This document shows, one piece after another, positions 22,970 to 32,965 of a stretch of 64,000 nt of DNA. The stretch is taken from contig OX485803.1 in NCBI GenBank assembly GCA_950295325.1, forward strand, positions 69,639,554 to 69,703,553, given 5' to 3'. Below the pieces are notes generated by a model. The model had not been told where the DNA came from and did not search any database. It saw only the letters and a program-made list of their open reading frames with translations. Source of the stretch: Polytrichum commune (taxonomy: Eukaryota > Streptophyta > Polytrichopsida > Polytrichales > Polytrichaceae). Made by a program: the position numbers and the translations under genes. Positions within the stretch are counted from its first letter, which is position 1. Each line of letters starts with the position of its first letter.

Positions 22970-25806
22970 TCCGGGTCCAACCGGACTTCCCGGTTAAGGC
23001 TTCGGTTTAGAGTGAGTAACCACTCAAATTAGTTATATGATTGTGCCCACGCTGTCTGGATAAAAGAATTACCTTATATATGAAATAGCTAACCTATATG
23101 AGAACTAATTAAAGTAATCTCACTTAAATTTTATTTTATTTAATATGCCTTTATTCGAACTGATTATGATTATAACGCATTTTAGATTTAATAGGCTTAA
23201 TTACTTTGGTAAACATAGTTTCTAAATTAAATTAGGCTTAATTAGTTTCATTTATGTTCAATTAGTTTTAATAAGATTAATTCAATTTAGCCACGCTTAA
23301 TTAGTTTAAATGTGTATAAGTACTTGTATAAGTAGAAGAAATTAACTAAAATATTATAAACTAGCACACTAATTTCAAGTTTCATTTTTTAACAACAAAG
23401 ACCCTTTCAAATGGTAAGTCGCATAAATTCTATTGTCCTCAATGCTAATGAATGTTTTTTAATATTTTTGACTTCCAAGTGAATTACATGCTTTGTTGAC
23501 AGTTTCACTTTGGGAATGAAATCCCAATCAATTGTTTGTTTACGAGTGGGAAGTGACGTATATATTGGATTTTGGACCTTGAAGGTGAAGTGCACTCAAT
23601 ATGGGTTTTTTGGGACATGTGGCAATTCATTTTATGAAGCCGGACAGGGCAGGCAATAATTTTCGGTGGAGATCATATAATTTATGCCCAAGGGTGCCAG
23701 ATTGCAGACCAACCCTAAAAACCCCTCCCCATGAAAGTTCCTAAATATACGATGCGGTCATGGTTTGGCAAAGCAAGGCCCTTGCAATTTGGCATGAGCT
23801 CTAGCCCCATCTCGCACCACCTAGTTAAACTTAAGGTTTGAACAAAAGTTATTGAACTAGAAGTTAGCTAACTCTTGGGACCTTGCATTTGTGAAGAAAT
23901 CTTAACTCATACATATTCCCAATGCTCTAATTCTATGTTACAAATGATTAGTCCAAGTTTTCTCTTGAATGCATGTCTCTCATTTTCCTCATCTCTTTGT
24001 TGTTCCGCTATGACATGGACCACATTATTTCTTACATCATCCTAAATTAGCATATATTTGCAAGCAAACTACTATTATTTATAGAAACTACTATTAAATA
24101 CAAAGTTTAAATTCATATAAGTTCATATGTACTGGTTTTTTATCATAATGAAACTAGAATAGTGTGGGCCACAATATTTCAATGTATCATGATTAGCATC
24201 ATGTTCAAAACTTGGGCAAGTTGAGCAAAACTTCATTTGGTCAATATGAACTTCTTTTTTAAATTGGTCAACATTTGGTTAGTGGTAACTAGGATGTGTA
24301 GGTGTGCGATAGGTTAGCTAGCACACAAGCTAGTTGATTCTCACTAACTCATTTGTTAGCCATGAGTTTAGTTAGTTGGGATTTTGGTTAGCTAATCTAC
24401 ACTAACTTGTGTGTGAGCTAATTCTCTCAGCTAGGTTGTGCAATTGGACCCCAAATGAGGGGCACTTTGCCACATTGGAGACCCCTTGTTGCATGTCGAA
24501 GAAAATTCCATGAAAAGTTTTCATGCTTTATGATGTTGCAATGAAATTTTGCCATGTACTATTGCGTGGCCTTATTGTGGACACTTCCAACTCCATGTAC
24601 AATTTTGATCATTGGATCAGCTTGAAAATTCTCTCGTCCAATTAAAAACTGCAATAAATCACAAAGATAGTCATTTTGAGTTTCCTAATCAAGATCGACG
24701 TGCAAAAAAGTAAGTTCAAGGGGGCCAAATTGATCATTTTTTCCTCTTTGATTAATCACGAGTCCTCTCTAAAATTGTGTTCATGAATAGAGCTAGAGTG
24801 ATGGTCCCTTGTGTTCCCTTTGACCAAGAATTTAACCGAAGGAGGGACAACTAGCCTTGGAGATCCCAATGCAAACTTTGGTCAACTGCTAGCTTGATTA
24901 CGATTCCATTTCTTATGGCCTTTGAAAGTAACTTTTCCTCTGGGCCGTTGCTTACATATGTACATAAGCCACACTTGTATTAATTAGTAGATTAGTATAT
25001 GGAGGTGTTTTATGCTCCCATGCTATTTGTAAATCACTCATATCATGTGTGCGCATATGGTAAAAAGAATACACTCATTGTATATATATCACACTTATAT
25101 TTTACTTCATGTATACATACATAATTGGCTTTGGAAAAGTGGCCTTTGTAGACATACCACTTTTGATCATTCAAATGTATATACCTCATATTTGGGGACC
25201 TCTTTATAGAACAATTAAGAAGAGTGCCCACATAAGCCCCCCCCCCGGTGCCCAACATACATTAGGTTTCATACAAGGCAAGGGGTCGATTTTTTTCAAT
25301 AAAGAATTTTTATATATTCAAGTAATATCCAAGGTGATGGGTCGTGTACCAAAACAAATATAATTGAATGACTGGTGATTTCCTAATGCGACTGCCATAA
25401 GCTTCTTGGTAATGGGGGTGTGGGAAAGGCGATCGTGTGCTCAACGACACATGGCACACGAGCACACATGGAGCTCTATTTCATCTTTACTAGTGTTGAA
25501 ATGTAGTTTTCATGTGGGATTCAAGGAGGCCTCAACTAATGTAAGATTGACATGTGGCAAAACTCGAGGGGAACAAATTTAATTTATGTTAAAATAGATA
25601 GTCTTCTATGATAGTTTCACTTTGTAACACTTTTGGGTGAAAACTTCAAAGCGGGTGAATAGTTCATGTTTGGTGTCAAGAAATTTGGGAGGGAGATCAC
25701 AACCCCCAAATAATGTCATGATCGAATGGACGCAAAGCCACTTTATGTAAATTATCATAAATTTTATTGAATTGCATATATGGTGGAAGTTGGACATGTA
25801 CACTTG
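22970..25806. other. AT-rich intergenic region, no supported gene
   Basis: I see no coding domain. Around 24310-24430 an imperfect inverted repeat (GGTTAGCTAGCACACAAGC against CTTGTGTGTGAGCTAA) suggests another small foldback element. A C9 tract lies near 25239. Confidence 0.45.
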
Positions 25807-26506
25807 CATGAAACCTATGTAAATGGGCAATACCACCTCACTCCATTTTATATAATTTGTTTCCACAATTGCAATGCCTTAATTCTAAAACTGCTAAGAA
25901 TAAGGAAAAATGCCACATTTGCAACAAAATAGATTTCTTTAATTATCATCGATACATTTGATTGTTAGAGTGTCCAACTTTCAAGCATTTGGACAAAAAG
26001 TGACAACTAAAATGATCTTGTGGCTCGTGGGTTTTAAAATAGGGTGCATTGGACTCAATCAAGTGCTACTAGCAAGGTCACCCATCCAAGCAATATTCCA
26101 ACCTCGAGCCTTAACCTCATGGTTCACATGGGATATGGGTAAAACATTGGGTTTAAACCACCTTGCATCATTTTGCCATATTATTAATGGGGGTGGGGGA
26201 TAAACAAACCATCAAGTAAGGCATTGTAAAGAAGAAATTGGATGTTTTCCACTTTAAAAATTTAGAACCAATCATGAAACCTATGTAATGGGGCAATACC
26301 ACCTCGTTCCAGTTCATATAATTTGTTTCCACAAATGGAATGCTTGAATTCTAAAACTCCTAAGAATAAGGAAAAATGCCACATTGGCAACAAAATAAAT
26401 TCCTTTAATTATCATTGATACACTTGATTGTTAGAGTGTCCAACTTTCAAGCATTTGGACATAAAGTGACAATTGAAATGAAATGATCCTTGTAGCTCAT
26501 GGGTTA
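25807..26506 (+). repeat. Direct repeat of about 230 bp, two copies 466 bp apart
   Basis: Copies at 25807-26035 and 26273-26506 share CATGAAACCTATGTAA, GGGCAATACCACCTC, TATAATTTGTTTCCACAA, AATAAGGAAAAATGCCACA and GTTAGAGTGTCCAACTTTC, with scattered substitutions. The space between them (26036-26272) holds a 5S rRNA-like relic. This could be a tandem duplication or the decayed LTRs of a very small retrotransposon. Confidence 0.75.
26042..26158 (-). repeat. Second 5S rRNA-derived sequence
   Basis: On the minus strand: CATATCCCATGTGAACC, GGTTAAGGCTCGAGG, GCTTGGATGGGTGACC, GCTAGTAGCACTTG and CAATGCACCC. It shares the 5S order and the GGATGGGTGACC core with 4767-4876, in the same orientation. It also keeps a GGTTTAAAC-like flank comparable to TGCTTAAACC at the other copy, so both probably came from one 5S-carrying mobile element. 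Confidence 0.7.
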
Positions 26507-27301
26507 AATTCAAATTAAAAAAACTCCATTCAAGCCTTTGTTGGGAAATTTCAAGCCTTGAGATCTAGTCACTTTGGAAGAGTCCACATACTTGCTATTA
26601 TTGCTCAACATGTAGTTCTTGCAGTAAGGTGCCATTTTCAAGCTCATTTGAGAAGCTCAAGTGAGCTCAAGGATAGTTCTTACGGTGGTGAGCCATTTTA
26701 AGCTCAAAGAATTTATTACTCCTCATTGAGTGTGGCCTCTCGTTTTGCAGTCCCCACGATACCTCGATTTACGCATGGCTTATGTAAATTGATCAACAAG
26801 TTGGTTAATTAATTCAATGTGTGTGTGTGTGATGAGTGGACTTGGTGGCTAGACTAGTTGTTTGGGAGTGTTGAGATCTAGAGTTTCCAACTTCTTGGCT
26901 TAAGCCCTTTCAGCACAATCATGTATGCCCAAATAGGCCCCACACCAGAGAGAGAAGAAACGCTGACCCCTGATGGGATCAGCATGATTGAAATGCCCGT
27001 TTGACCCACCCTTGATATTATGTCCACTGGACATAATATCAGTGGTGCATGACTACTAACCCCTCTCGGGGTGGGCACTGTAGAAACTGGGGTGACCAAG
27101 TTTGGCCATGTGTTGGTGTGGTTGTAGTGCTTGTAGGGGCAAAGGTTATAACTTTGTGGGGTGGATGTTGAGTCATGAGCCTTCCATTAGTTTATTGTGA
27201 TATCTTTTATTTATTGATTGGTTGGTGTTTTGGGAGTTCTTATGGTAGTTGTGTGTCAAGTGGTATTGGCTCGTTATTTTCTATCCTTCTTTTGTGCAGA
27301 A

Positions 27302-28511
27302 TTATGGACATAGCATATTGTATAGCGATGACATTAATTGCCTCAAATGTGTTCTTGATGCTCTGCTTAGGGGTTTTAAATGTTGTTTCAATGTTATCCA
27401 TAGAGGGGATATGTGTGGCAGCCTAGCGCCTGCAGTGATGACAATTAGCGGGTCTATCTTCCAACCTTTGTTGGCAATATTGTCCATTAATGGTTTATAT
27501 TTTTCTATTTTACGGTTTATAGTTTCATCCGGTATTCTATCGTTACAGTATGTAAATTCAATGAATTGTATTGTTAGGTTGTCATTAGGTTCTATTGGGG
27601 GTGAGGACTGATATGGTAGTCCTTTCACACATAGAAGGTATGGTTTGAATCTGGCATTGCAATGACATCTTTGTTGGCCACATATACACGGTAATATCCA
27701 TGAAGGGACCGTGTTTTCTGGGGGGTCATTATTGAATGTTCTTGCATTCATGAGAATATAACATCTTGACTTTTTTGATGACACTATAAGTTTTCTTAAT
27801 TCCCATACTGCTTTATTGTGTCTTTTGGTACGGAGGGCATGAATGTGGTGTTGTTTGCATTTTAGAAGTACATGCAGCCATGTATCCGGGTCTGTTGAGT
27901 CACATATGGGGCATGTAATTGATGGAAAAACTTCTCTTCCGAAGAACAGTTGTTTCCTGGCATTTCCCATGTATTGACCGTGTCTTAGTTTTAGAAGACA
28001 TGTTTTTTGGGAGTCAGTTATGTTTTTGTTTGTCCAAAATTTATTTGATAGCTCATTATCTATTTTATCATTGGCTATCCATTTATCTATGTTGGGGTAT
28101 AATACAGGGATCAATTCTAAATTTATATTCATATTGTACTTTACTAGATGTTTTTCTAGGAATCTAATGGGTCCTTTGTCTGGGGTTGTTCCCATTGATG
28201 GCCATGTGTCTCTTTGGTAGTAGTACGGCGTTGAGTGGCCAAATTCGTATGGTTGAGAGGCATTGTAGTGTTCTTTTGATGTCCCTTTTTTAGCAAGTGT
28301 GTCGGCTTCTTCGTTACCTTTGATGTTTGTATGTGCTCTTACTTTGTATAGTGTTGTGGGTTGGGTTCTCTGTGTAAGAAAATTGACTATTTCTTCTAAG
28401 ATAGTTTTATCGGGGTGGTTATTGTGTAGTGTGAGGTGCTTTATTTGGTTTTTGATTACATATAGGCCGTTAAGGCAGTCTGTGAAAATATGTGTTGGTT
28501 CATTTGGGAAG
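27302..28511 (-). pseudogene. Retroelement polyprotein block: RNase H C-half and Cys/His tail
   Basis: Read in the next frame from about 28511, the sequence restores RNase H: HIFTDCLNGLYV (third catalytic Asp), then VRAHTNIKGNEEADTLAKKG (His and last Asp). Together with YTDG and RAEL upstream, all expected RNase H residues are present, split by one frameshift. The tail holds CPICDSTDPDTWLHVLLKC, a Cys/His knuckle seen after RNase H in many LINE-type proteins, and a second Cys-rich patch (CICGQQRCHC). It ends at a stop at 27302. Confidence 0.75.
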
Positions 28512-30260
28512 TCATTTTATTATTACTTTAAGGGTATGGTGAATGGCCATTAGTTCTGCTCGAAATATGTTTTGTAGGCCTGGTAGTCGTAGTGCAAGTT
28601 TTATATATATTTTTTGGTTATATATACCGTATCCAGCTTCTTCTCTCCGCCAACTATCTCCTATTTTTTTTGGGGGGTTAAAGGATCCATCTGTGTAGAA
28701 GCAGCATTTGGAGGGGAATTTGAGTGGTGTTTTGTTTTCATAGTTGGGAATTTGTGGGATTGTATTATGTAGGTGTGTGCTTGGATTTGGGTAGGTGAGG
28801 GTATTCCATGTTTTACATTTGTTGACTTCTAGATTTTGTGGGGTAGGGGGGGCAATTTGGGTGATTGTGCGGGATATGTTCAGGTTGTTGCATATATTTC
28901 TTATTGTGTTCATTTGTTCTATATTGCCGATACTATTGTTTTGGTGATGTACGCATAGGATTCTTATGGTGAGTGGTTCTATACGTGGTTCATTGGATTC
29001 TTGTGGTCTTGTAGGTTCTTCATATTTGGTGGTGTCTGCTGGTATTTGAGTGATTACATGTGTGTATGGGAAGGGACCTAAATGTGGTGTAAAGTTCTGG
29101 TACCAATTCGGGTCTGGGATGATAAGTATGGTGGTGGTGTATGGATCTTGCTTCGCTGCTAGTCTGGCCCAATGGATTGTTTTTTGGGCTTCAATTTCAT
29201 TGTGTGGGTGGGCATATCCTATTCCTTGCCACTTGTGTGAGAATGCGTTACCGATGGACCCGAAGATTTTATCTCTAGGAAATGGTGATAAGAATTTTGT
29301 TAGATGGGTTGAGCATGTGACTGGGGATGAGAAATAGGAGTGTGTGATTTCAAAGGATGTTGTGATGTAGTCTAATAGTGTTTTGGGTAGGGAATGGTGT
29401 GCGTTTTTTAATGGATCACTTTTCGGTATTATGTGTTTGTATCTTTGATATAGCCAGGTTATTTTGATTTCAAATGTTTGAGTAGGGGGTATTAGGTCAT
29501 GTGGTTGATGTAATGTACGATTGTATTGGTTCCATAGCCATACAAGTCTATTGTGTGGAATGGTGATAATGTGTTTACCTGTTTCATCGTAGATATGGGC
29601 ATAATCATTTTGTATTTGGATTTTGTTTGTATTAATGTTGATGTCTTTTTCAGGGTTACATTCATGTGTTGAGATTTTCACGAGTGGGATGTTTAGGGGA
29701 GGAGAGATGTGCCTGGGGTCTTTGTTTTGGGTGAACATGTCGTTTCCGGTCATGATGTTTTCGTATATTTTATGTTGTGTTTTGGTGTAGTATGTGAGTA
29801 TTAAGTTTGTGTTGTGTTGTATGACTCTTGGGAGATTGTAGGGGAATAATTCTCTTTGTGGAAGGTTTTTGGTATATATTGTTCCATTGGGTAGTACCCA
29901 TTGGCATAGGTATGTATGTTGGTTTTTTATAATTTTGTATTTATATGTAGTTGGTTCTATGTAGTGGTCTATTATTGAGTGTATAGGGTATTTTATTGGG
30001 TTGTTTTTTATGTGTACGGGAGTGGTCAGTTGTGTTGGATGTGGTGGGGTTGGTGGGTGTGTGCGGATTTCGCTATTTAGTGGTGTTATATTATGTTCCC
30101 TTATGACGTATGCTCGTTTTAGTGTACGTGGTGGGTAATGGTCTTGGCATGTTTCTAGGCATTCTTCGTTGCAACATGGGTAGCAAAATAGTTGTTCTAT
30201 TGTTTTTAATGCTTGTTTTATCAGGTGTGTGGGTTTTTTTATAGTATTTTGAGTATTCGG
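28512..30260 (-). pseudogene. Retroelement polyprotein block: Cys cluster, PCIF1-like region, RNase H N-half
   Basis: One open frame runs from about 30260 to a stop at 28512. It begins near TQNTIKKPTHLIKQALK, then has CYPCCNEECLETC, an unassigned section with LPNGTIYTKNLPQREL, and the 413-residue stretch from the Met at 29753. In that stretch residues 132-272 read FSSPVTCSTHLTKFLSPFPR, then FGSIGNAF, AHPHN, IIPDPNWY and RILCVHHQ. The order of segments matches the PCIF1 cap-adenosine methyltransferase family (SPLNC, FGS, NPPF, PEW). The catalytic NPPF is replaced by AHPHN, so activity is unlikely. The RNase H start YTDGS (D at residue 355) and RAEL (E at 400) follow. The frame breaks at 28512, inside RNase H. 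Confidence 0.7.
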
Positions 30261-30691
30261 TATATGACATTAAGTGCGTGCCATTTGGTAGGGTGAGTTG
30301 TTTTATGTCATATATGTTTTCAAGGAGTAATTTGTGTATATATTTTAAGTCTCAAGTAGACAGTTTCTGTGGGGGGGGGTGTTGTGGATAACTTATGCCA
30401 TTCCCTTTCAAGTGGTGTGGCTTCTAAGGGGAATTTTTCTATCTTGCTTCTAAAATGGGCTCCACTTGCTACTTTGATAAGGTATATTGTTCTGGTAGTG
30501 GGGGATCTATTGCAATTGTGGTGTCTGATCCTGGGTATGTTTTCTGCACCCCCGTATTTGGCTAGTATGTAGTGTGTAAGGCCTCTGTATATTATTCCAA
30601 GTTTACCTTTGTCATTTAATGCATTTCTAAGTTGTTCTCCTATGCATCTGAGGTAGGCATTCTTTAGTGAGAAGGCTTCTATTCCGAACAT

Positions 30692-32435
30692 CTCGTGGGA
30701 AAGGAGCTCTAGATTTATTTGGAGTTATGTTTGATGGACACATCTTCCTCTCTTATCCTTTTCATTGTATTTTTTACCTGCAAGAGTCAAGGCTTCACAT
30801 CTTCTTCTCTTTTGAAATTTTGTTTAATTTTTTTTATTTTTTCATTAATAAATTTCATGCAAAAATGCCCTCATTTCATAAAAAAGTACATTGAATTCCA
30901 ATATAATGCACATTATATTTTAAATAATTTGTACATGCATACATGACATATTTTATTTGATAACACTCTAGATAAATCTAGTCAAAGAAAAATTTCATGC
31001 AATGCATGCATGCACGATACAATATGTTTCCATACAAAATTTATTTCACTTCTATTTTTGATGATAAGTAATTGATGAAAGGAGCACATTTCTACATGGA
31101 ATTTATGTGGATTCTAGTTTTTGGTTAATTAATTAATTTTTAACATTTTCATTTAAACATTATGTCCAAGTACAAGTCTGCTTTCCACTATGTCCTATGA
31201 TTAGGAATGGTTGTGGTCACGGGTTCAAACCACTGACCATGACCAAGAAAAATTTGAAATCATTTTCTCTGAAGGCCCTTGGTCACATTTATGGACAAAT
31301 GCAAAGATGCCACGTGCACGCTGGAATGGCACAAAAGAATATTCCAATATATTTCATCCTACCTTCGACATCCAGGGTGAAAGTATGTGGATGTGTTTAA
31401 ATCCTCCATCCTAGGAGGACAGGAGGAAAGGAGGAAGGCAATAGATGAATAATTATGGATCTTGTTTCATCCTCTACCCTTCATCCTTCATCTTCGTCCT
31501 TCCGGTGTTCCTTCATGGAACCCATCACAATCAAATGGGAATCAGCGAGAGAGAATGAGAGAGAGTCATTCTCGAAGTATTTCCATGCCTCTTCTTACCC
31601 GGCTTTCTTCTTTTCAAGGTTCAAATTCTCACCCTACATGTCCTCATGTTGTTTTGAATACGACTTCATTGTTGAAAAAGCAAAGGATTTCTGTTCATGT
31701 GTTAATTTTGAGGATTTGGTGCTTGCTTTCTGTGAAGGGGTTTGGTTGCTTCAACAGAATTCAAGAGGAATGATGCAGAATTCGTTATTAAAGTAGTAGG
31801 ACATCTACTTTGCAATTTATAAGTGGAGTCTCTGTTAAGTAATGCAAAAGAGATTGATGCATTAGTGGCAGAAGTTGTTCCAGAAATTAAGTCACGAAGT
31901 GCATAAAGTTCAGAGCACAATGGATTCACATGGTTATTGAGTCTGAAGAAACGTGATCTACATCTAGAGAGGAAATCTGACATGTTACTTGATGTTTTTG
32001 CCTATTTTCTCACGGTGCCTGCACAGTGCATGCCGTGTCTATGACAGGATTTGTCTATGCTTGGGTTGAGTAGAAGATTTTGATGCATTATGCAAAGCTG
32101 TAGAATGTGTATTTCGTGTCGACACCGGAACAGTATGTCAATGTCCATAACATTCTTTGCTTACGTGACACATGTGGCAGAGTTTTAGGGTTTTGATAAG
32201 GTTTTTCCAGGGAAACTTTTTTTCCTGGGGGAGATTTGGATGGTTGTGGTTGAGGTTTTTTCTGTTTTCAGTGGAATGCAATTTTTAGGGTTTAAGAGTT
32301 TAGATTTACTTGTCGATGACATTTTTTTGTTTCTGTGGTCTTGAAGGGAAACAGACAGACAGACCGGAGACCAGGCTCCAGGTGAAGGAGAAGTTGTCAC
32401 AAGAAACTGTAACTTGTCAGATAGCATAATTTACC
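30692..32435. other. Intergenic and probable 5' region of the small TM protein gene
   Basis: AT-rich sequence to about 31.4 kb, then a more GC-balanced stretch. A 113-residue frame at 31455-31796 and a fragment near 31835-31890 (EIDALVAEVVPEIKSR) look coding-like but match no family I recognise and are broken by stops. Part of 31.4-32.4 kb is probably leader of the gene starting at 32436. Confidence 0.4.
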
Positions 32436-32672
32436 ATGAGTCGTGATCCACATGAGTGGCTGAAGAGGTCCACAACCTTTTCTCGTCTCGTTAACCCGGA
32501 GCTTCATGCAAAGCCCAATCTCATGGTGGGCGCGATTGGAACTGGCGTATTTGTGTTTGTTGTTGGCCAGCTCTTCTACCTGAACTACAGTCACAACCAG
32601 AAGCAAACTGTTGCAGCTGCAGCAAACAAGACCCCAAAGCTGGAGCTTGTGATAAAGAGTGACGATGCGTAG
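32436..32672 (+). CDS. Small single-pass membrane protein, unknown function
   Basis: A single-exon frame of 78 residues beginning MSRDPHEWLKRSTTFSRL. One hydrophobic segment at about residues 29-48 (LMVGAIGTGVFVFVVGQLFY) is followed by a hydrophilic, Ala/Lys-rich tail ending SDDA. The N-terminal part is basic. Size and layout recall small subunits of mitochondrial inner-membrane complexes, but I do not recognise the family. It ends about 290 bp before the ABP1 start, on the same strand, so the two genes are tightly spaced. Confidence 0.6.
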   Translation: MSRDPHEWLKRSTTFSRLVNPELHAKPNLMVGAIGTGVFVFVVGQLFYLNYSHNQKQTVAAAANKTPKLELVIKSDDA

Positions 32673-32965
32673 TCTCTGGACCTCGATGGTATAAAAGTAT
32701 AAAATGTGTTACTCATGTCGAGGACTTGCTAAATGTGCCCTCTGACACTTCACTAAAAATCCAAATTGAAATGACTACATCCCAGCCTCTTCAGTATGAT
32801 TTTTATGAGTAGCTCAGATCATCTGGGATTCTGTTAGAAATTTTTGTTAGGGTAATGCAATTTTGATACCTATTTATTGATGAGCAACGTGTGAAAATCT
32901 CACAGGCAGTGCACGTAGGTGTGACCTTTTTCTGATAAGGTTTAGTAGAAGTAGAGTGGCAGCAG

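Larger units (their letters stand above)
27302..30691 (-). mobile_element. Decayed, 5'-truncated LINE-like retroelement with RNase H and a PCIF1-like region
   Basis: A nearly continuous minus-strand coding stretch runs from 30691 to a stop at 27302 in at least four frame blocks. In order it holds: an unassigned block (MFGIEAFSLKNAYLRC...), probably the tail of a lost reverse transcriptase; a Cys cluster CYPCCNEECLETC (about 30131-30190); a region resembling the PCIF1 methyltransferase (about 28938-29360); RNase H (about 28270-28700); and a CPICD-x-H-x-C motif (about 27847-27913). No RT catalytic motif is left, consistent with the 5' truncation typical of LINE insertions. The coding strand is strongly A/C-rich, unlike the flanks. 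I see no clear poly(A) or target duplication. Confidence 0.8.

Noticed and set aside
27919-29337. Plus-strand frames over the retroelement
   Set aside because: They are shadows of the minus-strand polyprotein, where RNase H and Cys motifs are found.
31197-31240. tRNA-derived SINE head (GGTTCAAACC box B-like)
   Set aside because: No matching box A at the right distance and no poly(A) or repeated copy in the window.
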